Of a DNA stretch of 64,000 nucleotides, positions 32,632 to 40,960 are shown in pieces. A program made the translations under genes and the position numbers. Each line of letters starts with the position of its first letter. The stretch's first letter is position 1. This stretch comes from Streptomyces scabiei 87.22 (lineage in GTDB: Bacteria > Actinomycetota > Actinomycetes > Streptomycetales > Streptomycetaceae): assembly GCF_000091305.1 (NCBI RefSeq), contig NC_013929.1:7750001-7814000 (forward strand). The letters run 5' to 3'. Below the pieces are notes generated by a model, which was not told the origin of the DNA, made no database searches, and worked only from the letters and a program-made list of their open reading frames with translations.

Positions 32632-34218
32632 ATGGCGCGATTCAACACGAAGGCAGGCAAGGCCCAGCCCACCTCCCGTGTCACCTCCACGGGCCGTGTG
32701 CTCCGTACGTACGAGGGCGGCCGTGGACGTGAGCGGGACGAGCGCTCCGAGCTCTTCCTGCTGTCGATCGCCAACTTCGTCGCGCAGAAGACCTTCTACG
32801 AGAGCGGCGAGGACCGGGACGAGCGGTTCGCAGGGCTGGTGCGCCGGCTCGCCGTCACCGACCCGGCGTGGACGGCCGGGCTGCTCGGCTGGCTGCGCGG
32901 CGAGGGCAACCTCCGTACGGCCTCCCTCGTGGGCGCCGCCGAGTACGTGAAGGCGCGCCTCGACGCGGGCGTCACCGACGGCCCCACCAACCGTGAGGTC
33001 GTCGCCTCGGTGCTGCGACGCCCCGACGAGCCCGGTGAACTGCTCGCCTACTGGACCTCGCGGTACGGCCGCAACCTTCCCAAGCCCGTGAAGCGGGGCG
33101 TCGCCGACGCCGTACGACGGCTCTACAGCCCCAAGACGCTGCTGAAGTACGACACCGCGTCCAAGGGCTACCGCTTCGGCGACATCCTGAACCTGGTGCA
33201 CGCGGCGCCGGACCCGGACAAGCCGTGGCAGGGGGACCTGTTCCGGTACGCCCTCGACCGGCGCCACAACCCGGACACGGCCGTCGTGCCCCGGTCGCTG
33301 CCCATGCTCGCTGCGCACCGTGACCTGATGGAGCTGCGGCCCGCGAAGCGGCGCCGGGTCGTGACCGGCTCCGGGGGCGCCCAGCGGCTCGCGGACGCGG
33401 GCCTCACCTGGGAGGCGCTCGCGGGCTGGCTGCAGGGGCCGATGGACAGGGCGGCCTGGGAGGCCGTCATCCCGTCCATGGGCACCATGGCGCTGACCCG
33501 GAACCTGCGGAACTTCGACGAGGCCGGTGTCGGCGACGAGGTCGCGGCCCGGGTCGCGGCGCGGATCAGCGATCCGGCGGAGGTCGCGCGCTCGCGGCAG
33601 TTCCCCTTCCGCTACCTCTCGGCCTACCGCCACGCGCCCTCGCTGCGCTGGGCGTACCCGCTGGAGCAGGCGCTCGGCCACTCGCTGGCCAACGTGCCCG
33701 CGCTGCCCGGCCGGACCCTGGTCCTGGTCGACCGCTCGGGCTCGATGTTCCACTCGCGGCTGACCGACCGCTCCTCGCTCACCTACGCGGACGCGGCGGC
33801 GGTCTTCGGCACGGCGCTCGCGCTGCGGGCGGCGAACGCGGATCTCGTCGAGTTCGGGAGCACGAGCAGGGTGGTGCGGTTCGGCGCGGGGGAGTCGGTG
33901 CTGAAGATCGTCGGCCGGTTCGGCGACCTGGGCGGCACCGACACCACCGAGGCCGTCCGCCGCCACTACAAGAGGCACGACCGGGTGCTGATCGTCACCG
34001 ACGAGCAGGCCACCTACAGCCACTACGGCGATCCGACCGCGCAGATCCCGGCCGACGTCCCGGTCTACACCTGGAACCTCGCCGGGTACCGGGCGGGCCA
34101 CGGCCCCTCCGGCACGGCGAACCGCCACACCTTCGGCGGCCTCTCCGACGCGGCCTTCCGCATGGTGCCGCTGCTGGAGGGAGCCCGGAGGGCCCAGTGG
34201 CCGTGGGCGGCCGGGTGA
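32632..34218 (+). CDS. rsr: Ro60/TROVE RNA-binding protein (Rsr family)
   Basis: This 528-residue bacterial Ro60 binds Y RNAs and misfolded RNAs and in other bacteria works with exonucleases in RNA quality control. The N-terminal TROVE domain (about 1-350, HEAT-like) has RVLRTYEGGRGRERDERSELFLLSIANFVAQKTFYESGEDRDERF and WEAVIPSMGTMALTRNLRNF. The C-terminal von Willebrand A domain (about 360-525) has a full metal site: VDRSGSMFHS, GGTDTTEA and IVTDEQ. ATG 32632 has GGGGGAG six bases upstream; GTG 32605 would add nine unlikely residues. Two Y RNA genes lie just upstream. No RtcB or nuclease gene is adjacent. Confidence 0.95.
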   Translation: MARFNTKAGKAQPTSRVTSTGRVLRTYEGGRGRERDERSELFLLSIANFVAQKTFYESGEDRDERFAGLVRRLAVTDPAWTAGLLGWLRGEGNLRTASLVGAAEYVKARLDAGVTDGPTNREVVASVLRRPDEPGELLAYWTSRYGRNLPKPVKRGVADAVRRLYSPKTLLKYDTASKGYRFGDILNLVHAAPDPDKPWQGDLFRYALDRRHNPDTAVVPRSLPMLAAHRDLMELRPAKRRRVVTGSGGAQRLADAGLTWEALAGWLQGPMDRAAWEAVIPSMGTMALTRNLRNFDEAGVGDEVAARVAARISDPAEVARSRQFPFRYLSAYRHAPSLRWAYPLEQALGHSLANVPALPGRTLVLVDRSGSMFHSRLTDRSSLTYADAAAVFGTALALRAANADLVEFGSTSRVVRFGAGESVLKIVGRFGDLGGTDTTEAVRRHYKRHDRVLIVTDEQATYSHYGDPTAQIPADVPVYTWNLAGYRAGHGPSGTANRHTFGGLSDAAFRMVPLLEGARRAQWPWAAG

Positions 34219-34257
34219 CGCCGGTCCGCGGACCGGCGGTCCACGAGAACGGGGGAT

Positions 34258-34297
34258 GAGTGTGGCCCGTGTCCCAAGGAGGACGCGGGCCACACTC
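34258..34297. terminator. Terminator after Ro60 gene
   Basis: A 17-base-pair hairpin with one G-U pair joins 34258-34274 and 34281-34297 around a 6-base loop. It ends the Ro60 transcript before the GntR gene. Confidence 0.85.
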
Positions 34298-34335
34298 TTG
34301 TTCGGCGACGGGACTGGCATCTAACATTTCAGTTC

Positions 34336-35361
34336 ATGGAGGCCATACGACCCGTCGCGCGCACCCTGCTGAGGGACCGCGCCTACCAAGCCATCCGGGA
34401 CGCCATCGTGGCCGGCGAGATCGAGCCGGGCGCGGTGGTGCGCGACGCCGAGTTCGCGGAGCTGCTGGGACTGTCCCGGGCGCCCGTGCGGGAGGCGTTC
34501 TCCCGGCTGGTGGACGAGGGGCTCCTGGAGAGCAAGCCGCAGAGCTACACCCGGGTCACGGCCGTCGTCGCCTCCGATGTGCGGGACGCCGCCGCCGTGG
34601 TCGGGGCCATGCACGAGCTTGTCGCCCGGACCGCCGTGCCCCGGCTGTTCGCGGCGGACGTGGAGATGATGCGCTCGGCCAACGAGCGGTTCGCGGCGGC
34701 CGTCCGCACCGGCGACGTCGACGCGGCCCTGGTCGCCGACGACGAACTGCACGACGTGCTCGTCCGGGTGAGCGGCAACCGCGCGGCCGCCGCCACCGTC
34801 GCCCGCTACACCCCGCTCATCCGCCGGCTGGAGCGGCGGCGCTTCGGCGAGGGCGGCAACTGCCGCTCGGCCGGACTGCACGAGCAGCTGATCGCCGCCT
34901 GCGCGGCCGGCGACACGGACGGGGCGGTCCGCGTCACGGCGGAGATCTGGCGCGGCCTGGCCGCCCTCGCCGACGAACCGGACGAACCGGATGAACCGAA
35001 CGGGCCCGACGAGCAGCGCGAGCAGGTCGAGCAGGCGGGCGGTGCGTTGCCCGCATCCGCCGGGACGGAGGGCGGTGCGTCTGCCGTCTCTGCCGAGGCG
35101 GCGGGCGGTGCGTCGGCCGCGTCCACCGAGGCGGCGGCCGGTGTGTTCCCCGGGTCCGCCGAAGAGGCGGGCCATGCGTCCCCCGTGCCCGCCGAGGCGG
35201 CGGGCGGTTCTCTCACCGCTTCCGCTTCCGCCGCTTCCGCCGCTTCCGCCGCGTCCGTCGAGGAGGCCGCCGACGCGTCCGCGCGACCGCTCGCCCATGA
35301 GCCCGCCCACCAGCCCGCCGGCGAACCGGGCGACGCGCCCGTGCGTCGAGCGGACCGCTGA
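34336..35361 (+). CDS. GntR-family (FCD) regulator, likely of ACC deaminase
   Basis: The 341-residue protein has a GntR winged helix in residues 10-75 (RDRAYQAIRDAIVAGEIEPGAVVRDAEFAELLGLSRAPVREAFSRLVDEGLL). An FCD-type helical ligand domain runs to about residue 215. The last 125 residues are a low-complexity Ala/Ser/Glu/Pro/Gly tail with repeats such as EAAGGASA, absent from ordinary FadR-type members of about 220 residues. It precedes the ACC deaminase gene by 69 bases on the same strand and probably controls it. Confidence 0.88.
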   Translation: MEAIRPVARTLLRDRAYQAIRDAIVAGEIEPGAVVRDAEFAELLGLSRAPVREAFSRLVDEGLLESKPQSYTRVTAVVASDVRDAAAVVGAMHELVARTAVPRLFAADVEMMRSANERFAAAVRTGDVDAALVADDELHDVLVRVSGNRAAAATVARYTPLIRRLERRRFGEGGNCRSAGLHEQLIAACAAGDTDGAVRVTAEIWRGLAALADEPDEPDEPNGPDEQREQVEQAGGALPASAGTEGGASAVSAEAAGGASAASTEAAAGVFPGSAEEAGHASPVPAEAAGGSLTASASAASAASAASVEEAADASARPLAHEPAHQPAGEPGDAPVRRADR

Positions 35362-35430
35362 CCCGACCGGTCCGCGCCCTCGCCCCGTCCCGTCCGTCCC
35401 CGCTCCGCCGCACCCCACCCGGGAGAACCC

Positions 35431-36450
35431 GTGTCCCTGTCTTCCTTCGAGCGCTACCCCCTCCTCTTCGGGCCCTCGCCGGTCCACCCGCTGGAGCGGC
35501 TGACCGCGCACCTCGGCGGAGCCTCCGTCTGGGCCAAGCGCGAGGACTGCAACTCCGGTATCGCGTACGGCGGCAACAAGACCCGCAAGCTGGAGTACCT
35601 CGTCGCCGACGCGCTCGCCCAGGGCTGCGACACCCTCGTCTCCATCGGCGGCGTGCAGTCCAACCACACCCGCCAGGTGGCCGCCGTCGCCGCCCGCGCC
35701 GGGCTCAAGTGCGTGCTCGTGCAGGAGAGCTGGGTCGACTGGCCGGACTCCGTCTACGACAAGGTCGGCAACATCCTGATCAGCCGGCTGGCCGGCGCCG
35801 ACGTACGGCTCGTCCGGGCCGGCTTCGGCATCGGCTTCAAGGAGAGCTGGGAGCTGGCCCTCAGGGAGGTCGAGGAGGGCGGCGGCAAGCCGTACGCCAT
35901 CCCGGCCGGCGCCTCCGACCACCCCCTCGGCGGCCTCGGCTTCGCCGGCTGGGCGTACGAGGTCGCCGATCAGGAGCGCGAACTGGGCGTCTTCTTCGAC
36001 ACGGTGATCGTGTGCTCGGTGACCGGCTCGACCCAGGCCGGCATGGTCGCCGGCTTCGCCGCGCTCGAGGAGGCGGGCGGCAGGCCGCGTCGGGTGATCG
36101 GCATCGACGCCTCGGCCAAGCCGACCACCACCCGGGAGCAGGTCGCCCGCATCGCCCGGAACACCGCCAAGCTCATCGGCGTCGAGCGGGAGCTGACCGT
36201 GGACGATGTCGAGCTGGACGAGCGCTACCACGCCGGGATCTACGGGGTTCCGGACGACGCCACCCTCGTCGCCATGCAGCTCGCCGCCCGCACCGAGGGC
36301 ATGGTCACCGACCCCGTGTACGAGGGCAAGTCGATGGCCGGGATGATCGACCTGATCGAGCGGGGCGAGATCGGCCCGGAGTCGACCGTGCTCTACGCCC
36401 ACCTCGGCGGCCAGCCCGCGCTGAACGCGTACAGCGGAGTGATCCAATAG
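35431..36450 (+). CDS. acdS: 1-aminocyclopropane-1-carboxylate (ACC) deaminase
   Basis: AcdS opens the ethylene precursor ACC to 2-oxobutanoate and ammonia using PLP, letting plant-associated bacteria lower plant ethylene. The 339-residue protein has the PLP-lysine motif YGGNKTRKLEYL, SIGGVQSNHTRQVAA, and CSVTGSTQAGMVAGFA. The residues that separate ACC deaminase from D-cysteine desulfhydrase are kept: Glu in DPVYEGKSM and Leu in YAHLGGQPALNAY. The start is GTG with GGGAGAA upstream. A GntR regulator precedes it and hairpins follow. Confidence 0.93.
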   Translation: MSLSSFERYPLLFGPSPVHPLERLTAHLGGASVWAKREDCNSGIAYGGNKTRKLEYLVADALAQGCDTLVSIGGVQSNHTRQVAAVAARAGLKCVLVQESWVDWPDSVYDKVGNILISRLAGADVRLVRAGFGIGFKESWELALREVEEGGGKPYAIPAGASDHPLGGLGFAGWAYEVADQERELGVFFDTVIVCSVTGSTQAGMVAGFAALEEAGGRPRRVIGIDASAKPTTTREQVARIARNTAKLIGVERELTVDDVELDERYHAGIYGVPDDATLVAMQLAARTEGMVTDPVYEGKSMAGMIDLIERGEIGPESTVLYAHLGGQPALNAYSGVIQ

Positions 36451-36517
36451 GGGGCGGGGGCTCCGCCCCACCGCTCGCCGGCCGACCGGGCGCCCTCCGT
36501 ACGCGGGAGGCGCCCGG
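36451..36517. terminator. Two hairpins between acdS and terD-like gene
   Basis: GGGGCGG/CCGCCCC (36451-36457 and 36463-36469) abuts the acdS stop. CCGGGCGCC/GGCGCCCGG (36486-36494 and 36509-36517) follows. Lying between convergent genes, they can stop transcription from both sides. Confidence 0.75.
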
Positions 36518-36534
36518 CGTCGCGTCCGCGCGTC

Positions 36535-37767
36535 TCAGAGGGCCTGCGCCGCCGGCTTCACCATCCCCCTGACCGTGCGGGACTTCACGAAGTCGCCCAT
36601 CGCGGTCATCTCCCACTCACCGCTGAACTGCTTGATCAGCTTGGCCATCATCACGCCGGTCTGGGCCTCGGCGTTGGTCAGGTCGAAGCGGACCAGCTCC
36701 TCGCCGGACGCGGCGTCGAGCAGCCGGCAGTAGGCCTTGGCGACCTCGGTGAACTTCTGGCCGGAGAACGAGTTGACCGTGAAGACCAGCCCGGTGACCT
36801 CCTGCGGCAGCCGTCCGAGGTCGACCACGATCACCTCGTCGTCCCCGCCGCCCTCGCCGGTGAGGTTGTCACCGGAGTGCTTGATCGCGCCGTTCACGAT
36901 CGACAGCTTGCCGAAGTAGCAGCTGTCGATGTGGTTGCGCTGCGGGCCGTACGCGATGACCGACGCGTCGAGGTCGATGTCCTTGCCCCGGTACGCCGGC
37001 TCCCAGCCGAGCCCCATCTTGACCTGGGAGAGCAGCGGGCGGCCGCCCTTGACGAGGGAGACGGTCTGGTTCTTCTGCAGACTGACGCGGCCCTTGTCCA
37101 GGTTGATCTTGCCGGTGCCCGGGGCGGGGGCCGGGGGTGCGGCCGGCGGGGCGGGCGGCGCCGGGGGAGCCATGACACGCGGGTCCATGGCGGGGGCGGG
37201 CGGGGCCGCCGGGACATGCGGGGCGGGAGAGGGCGGGACGGGAGCCGGCTGGGCGGCCGGGGCGGGTTCCTCCACCGTGACCCCGAAGTCCGTCGCGATG
37301 CCCGCGAGACCGTTCGCGTATCCCTGGCCGACCGCGCGGGCCTTCCACGCGCCGTTGCGCAGATAGATCTCGACGATCACCAGGGCGGTCTCCGTGCCCA
37401 GCTGGGGCGGGGTGAAGGTGGAGATCACGGAGCCGTTCGCCGCGTCGCGGATCGTCGCCGTCGGTTCGACGCCCTGGAAGGTCTGGCCCGCCGCGTCCGG
37501 GCTGGCCGTGACCACGATCTTCTCGATCCCCGGGGGCACGGCCGAGGTGTCCACCGTGATCGAGTCGGGCGTGGCGCCGCCGCCGGAGCGGTACGTCACG
37601 CCCGGACCGGACGGCTGGTTGTAGAAGATGAAGTCGTCGTCCGAGCGCACCTTGCCGTCTGCGGTGAGCAGCAGGCCCGACACGTCGAGCCGCACGGGGG
37701 CGGAGACGTCCACCGCGACGCGGGTGACGGGCAGCGGGATGTTCGAGCCGGGGGTCATAGCGGTCAT
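36535..37767 (-). CDS. Two-domain TerD-family protein
   Basis: This 410-residue protein has two TerD-like calcium-binding domains. The first (about 1-170) has LLLTADGKVRSDDDFIFYNQPSGPGVTY and VVEIYLRNGAWKARAVGQGYANGLAGIATDFGV. The second (about 225-400) has KMGLGWEPAYRGKDIDLDASV and GDDEVIVVDLGRLPQEVTGLVFTVNSFSG. A Pro/Ala-rich linker joins them. TerD proteins are linked to tellurite resistance, stress and, in Streptomyces, development. ATG 37767 is used; ATG 37758 is possible. No other ter genes are nearby. Confidence 0.92.
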   Translation of the reverse strand: MTAMTPGSNIPLPVTRVAVDVSAPVRLDVSGLLLTADGKVRSDDDFIFYNQPSGPGVTYRSGGGATPDSITVDTSAVPPGIEKIVVTASPDAAGQTFQGVEPTATIRDAANGSVISTFTPPQLGTETALVIVEIYLRNGAWKARAVGQGYANGLAGIATDFGVTVEEPAPAAQPAPVPPSPAPHVPAAPPAPAMDPRVMAPPAPPAPPAAPPAPAPGTGKINLDKGRVSLQKNQTVSLVKGGRPLLSQVKMGLGWEPAYRGKDIDLDASVIAYGPQRNHIDSCYFGKLSIVNGAIKHSGDNLTGEGGGDDEVIVVDLGRLPQEVTGLVFTVNSFSGQKFTEVAKAYCRLLDAASGEELVRFDLTNAEAQTGVMMAKLIKQFSGEWEMTAMGDFVKSRTVRGMVKPAAQAL

Positions 37768-37832
37768 GCGTGATGAACGATTCAGGCCGCTTTACCGTTC
37801 CCTTACCCGGGCGCGCCCGGCGGCCGTTCGGG

Positions 37833-38054
37833 TCAGCGGCGGTTGCGGGGGTGCTCCCGGGCCGTGCGTTCGTTGCCCCGGCGGTAGTTCCCGGTCCAGC
37901 GGGCCATGACCAGCTGCGGGTCGCCCGCCGCCACCTCGGCGAGGAATTGGGCAGCTCGGGGGCCGCGCAGCGTCGTGGCCGCGCGGCCGTGGTGGTCGAT
38001 CGTCACGGTCTGGTCGGAGTGCTCGGTGTAGGTGAATCCGCTGGGGCGTGGCAT
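37833..38054 (-). CDS. Small conserved hypothetical protein, 73 aa
   Basis: The protein (MPRPSGFTYTEHSDQTVTIDH) is short and basic at the end (RRGNERTAREHPRNRR) and has no signal peptide or membrane helix. I recall similar small proteins annotated beside TerD genes in Streptomyces; no function is known. Codon use looks genuine in this frame, and the gene stands 66 bases upstream of the TerD gene on the same strand. Confidence 0.7.
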   Translation of the reverse strand: MPRPSGFTYTEHSDQTVTIDHHGRAATTLRGPRAAQFLAEVAAGDPQLVMARWTGNYRRGNERTAREHPRNRR

Positions 38055-38167
38055 GTCCCGGATGGTAGGGGCGGCAGCTCCGGCGGCCCAGCGAATTTCG
38101 GTCGCCCGCCGAGTCGCCCGGCCACCTCCGTCTCCGCCCCCCGCCCCGTTCCCTCCCCGGACACCCC

Positions 38168-38218
38168 GGCACCTACGGCCTCACGGCACCTACGGCCTCA
38201 CGGCACCTACGGCCTCAC
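38168..38218. repeat. 17-bp tandem repeat, three copies
   Basis: GGCACCTACGGCCTCAC occurs three times in a row (38168-38184, 38185-38201, 38202-38218). The last copy contains the reverse-strand stop codon of the dehydrogenase gene, so slippage here could change its C-terminus. Confidence 0.9.
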
Positions 38219-39204
38219 GGCACCACGACGATCTTCCGTCCCACCCCCGACGCGAACTGCTCCAGCGCCTCGGGATAGCGCTCCAGCGGCACCCGGTCGC
38301 TGATGAAGACGTCCGGGTCCAGGACCCCGCCCGCGAAGAGTTCCGCCGCCCGTTCGAAGCTGTGCAGCACGGCCATCGACCCGGTGATGGTGATCTCCTG
38401 GTTGTAGATCCGGTACGGGTCGATCGTGACCCGGGTCGCGTAGTCCGCCACCCCGAACTGCAGGAACGTGCCCGCCTTGGCCACCCGCCCCAAGCCGTCC
38501 TGGATCGCCGCCGCGTTGCCCGTCGCGTCCACGACGACGTCCCAGCCCTGCGGCCGGTCCAGTTCGTCGGGGCCGGCGGCGGCTCCCGAGACACCCAGCC
38601 GGCGCGCCGTCTCCAGACGCGCGGCGTTCACGTCCACCATGTCCACGCTCGCCGCACCCGTCCGCTTGGCCAGCTCCAGCATCATCAGCCCCATCGTCCC
38701 GGACCCGTAGATCAGGACATGGGCGCCCAGCCGGGCGCGGAGCACGTCGTAGCCCCGTACCGCGCAGGACAGCGGCTCCACAAGCGCCGCGTCCTGGGTG
38801 CGGACGTGGTCCGGCAGCCGTACGCAGTTCGCGACCGGTGCCACCGCGTACCGCGCCGCGCCGCCGGCCGTGGTGACCCCGATCGCGGCCCACCGCTCGC
38901 ACAGGTTGTTGTGGCCGGTACGGCAGTAGCGGCACTCGTGGCAGTACAGGGACGGGTCGACGGCCACCCGGTCGCCGACGGACAGTTCGGTGACCCCGCC
39001 GCCCACGCCCACCACCTCGCCCGCGAACTCGTGCCCCGGCACGATCGGCAGCTTCGGGGCGAACTCGCCCTGGAGGATGTGCAGATCGGTCCCGCACAGT
39101 CCGCACGCGGCGACCTCGACGACGACGTCACGGGGGCCCGGTGCCGGGTCCGGGACCTCGGTGACGACGGCCCTGCCCGGGGACTCGATGACGGCGGCCT
39201 TCAT
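38215..39204 (-). CDS. Zinc-dependent sugar-alcohol dehydrogenase
   Basis: This 329-residue medium-chain dehydrogenase has the catalytic zinc site in ACGLCGTDLHILQGEF and PGHEFAGEVVGVG. The structural-zinc loop DPSLYCHECRYCRTGHNNLCERW has four cysteines. The NAD site is IYGSGTMGLMMLELA. The family includes sorbitol/xylitol dehydrogenases and threonine dehydrogenase. The ATGA overlap with a polyol-type ABC permease suggests it oxidises an imported sugar alcohol. The final residues KIVVVP end inside a 17-base tandem repeat. Confidence 0.9.
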   Translation of the reverse strand: MKAAVIESPGRAVVTEVPDPAPGPRDVVVEVAACGLCGTDLHILQGEFAPKLPIVPGHEFAGEVVGVGGGVTELSVGDRVAVDPSLYCHECRYCRTGHNNLCERWAAIGVTTAGGAARYAVAPVANCVRLPDHVRTQDAALVEPLSCAVRGYDVLRARLGAHVLIYGSGTMGLMMLELAKRTGAASVDMVDVNAARLETARRLGVSGAAAGPDELDRPQGWDVVVDATGNAAAIQDGLGRVAKAGTFLQFGVADYATRVTIDPYRIYNQEITITGSMAVLHSFERAAELFAGGVLDPDVFISDRVPLERYPEALEQFASGVGRKIVVVP

Positions 39205-40025
39205 TTGACGGCTCCCAGGGAGAGGCCCTGGACGAGTTTGTCCTGGGCGGCGAACCCCGCGGCGAGCACCGGCAGGGAGATCACGAGCGACGCGGCGCAC
39301 ACCTTCGCCAGGAACAGGCCCTGGCTGGTGATGAAGCCGGTCAGGAAGACGGGGGCGGTCTCCGCCACCACGCCCGTCAGCACCCTCGCGAACAGCAGCT
39401 CGTTCCAGCTGAAGATGAAGCAGATCAGGGCCGTGGCGGCGATCCCGGGGGCCGCGATCGGCGCCACCACACGGGCCAGCACGGTCGGCAGCCGGGCGCC
39501 GTCCAGGTGCGCGGCCTCGATGACCGCCACCGGCACCTCCGCCAGGAAGGACTGCATCATCCACACGGCGATCGGCAGGTTCATGGAGGTGTGCAGGACG
39601 ACGAGCAGCCAGATGTTGTCGAGGAGACCCGTGTTCCTGGCGAAGAGGTAGATCGGGAGCAGGCCCGCCACCAGCGGCAGCATCTTGGTGGAGAGGAAGA
39701 AGAACAGGACGTCCGTCCACTTCTTCACGGGGCGGATCGACAGCGCGTACGCCGCCGGGAAGGCGAGGAGGAGGACGAGCAGGGTCGAGGCCAGGGAGGC
39801 CACCGTGGAGTTGATCAGCGCGGGCCAGGGGCTCGCCCCGCCGTCCACGCCGAAGAACTCGCGGTAGCCGTCCAGGGTCAGCGCCGCCGCGAAGGACGGC
39901 GGGTTGGTCGCCGCGTCCGACTCCGAGTGGAGGGACGTCAGCGCCATCCAGGCGATCGGCAGGAAGAACACGACCCCGGCGAACCAGGCCAGCAGACCGG
40001 CCCCCTTGCGTCGTACGGCGTTCAT
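39201..40025 (-). CDS. Carbohydrate ABC transporter permease (MalG type)
   Basis: This 274-residue inner-membrane permease has six helices. The EAA loop is AEVPVAVIEAAHLDGARLPTVLARVVAPIAAPGIAA near residue 165, where the ATPase docks. It overlaps both neighbours by ATGA. With the second permease and the binding protein upstream it forms a MalFG-type importer; similarity to SmoG/MtlG and the adjacent dehydrogenase point to polyols such as mannitol or sorbitol. No ATPase gene is present. Confidence 0.92.
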   Translation of the reverse strand: MNAVRRKGAGLLAWFAGVVFFLPIAWMALTSLHSESDAATNPPSFAAALTLDGYREFFGVDGGASPWPALINSTVASLASTLLVLLLAFPAAYALSIRPVKKWTDVLFFFLSTKMLPLVAGLLPIYLFARNTGLLDNIWLLVVLHTSMNLPIAVWMMQSFLAEVPVAVIEAAHLDGARLPTVLARVVAPIAAPGIAATALICFIFSWNELLFARVLTGVVAETAPVFLTGFITSQGLFLAKVCAASLVISLPVLAAGFAAQDKLVQGLSLGAVK

Positions 40026-40960
40026 GAGCGCCCCGCCTCCTCACGGAACAGCGACGAGACCACGCGCAGCGCGAACGTCGCGATGACGAGCGAACCGATG
40101 ACGACCAGGACCCCGGCGGCCGAGGCGAGACCGTTCTCGTGGGCCTGGTAGAAGGTCTGGTAGACGGTGTACGGGAGGTTCGCGGTGCCCAGGCCGCCCG
40201 AGGTGATCGTGAAGACCGCGTCGAAGTTCTGCACGATGTGGATCGAGCCCAGCAGCGCGCCCAGTTCGAGATAGCGCCGCAGGTGGGGGAGCGTCAGATG
40301 GCGGAAGATCTGCCAGTCGCTCGCGCCGTCGACCCGGGCGGCCTCGATCTGCTGCTGGTCCCGGGACTGCAGCCCGGCCAGCAGGATCAGCATCATGAAC
40401 GGCGTCCACTGCCACACCAGGGAGGCCTCGACCGCGAGCAGCGGCGTCTTCGAGATCCAGTCCGGCTGGGGGCCGCCCACGTAGTGCAACAGCCCGTTGA
40501 ACAGGCCGTACTCGGGGTTGTAGAGCACATGCTTCCAGAGCAGGGCGGCCGCCACCGGGACCACCAGGAAGGGGGCGATGAGGAGGGTGCGGACGATGCC
40601 CCGGCCCCGGAACCTCCGGTCCAGGAGCAGGGCCAGCAGCAGGCCGAGCACGAGACTGGTGAGGACCACGGCGACCGTCAGCAGGATCGTCGTCCCCACC
40701 GAGCGGCGCAGGTCGGGGTCGGTGAGGACCTCGCCGTAGTTGGCGAGGCCGGCGAACGCGCGGGCGTCGGGGTAGAGGGAGTTCCAGTCGAAGAAGGAGA
40801 TCACCAGCGTGGCCACGAAAGGGAGCTGGGTCACGGCGATCATGAAGATCAGGGCGGGCAGGAGCGGGGCGCGGGTGGCCCAGGCGCGCAGCCGGGCGTT
40901 CGGCGCGCCCAGGGTGCGGACGGGGGTCGCCGTCCTCGGCGCCGTCGTGGTCGCGGTCAT
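40022..40960 (-). CDS. Carbohydrate ABC transporter permease (MalF type)
   Basis: This 312-residue permease has six membrane helices and the EAA loop QQQIEAARVDGASDWQIFRHLTLPHLRRYLELG near residue 215. ATG 40960 (MTATTTAPRTATPV) is chosen because the expected binding-protein stop overlaps it as ATGA. In this sequence the frame is also open upstream through the whole binding-protein gene, an apparent 767-residue fusion that I explain by a frameshift rather than a true fusion. Confidence 0.9.
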   Translation of the reverse strand: MTATTTAPRTATPVRTLGAPNARLRAWATRAPLLPALIFMIAVTQLPFVATLVISFFDWNSLYPDARAFAGLANYGEVLTDPDLRRSVGTTILLTVAVVLTSLVLGLLLALLLDRRFRGRGIVRTLLIAPFLVVPVAAALLWKHVLYNPEYGLFNGLLHYVGGPQPDWISKTPLLAVEASLVWQWTPFMMLILLAGLQSRDQQQIEAARVDGASDWQIFRHLTLPHLRRYLELGALLGSIHIVQNFDAVFTITSGGLGTANLPYTVYQTFYQAHENGLASAAGVLVVIGSLVIATFALRVVSSLFREEAGRS

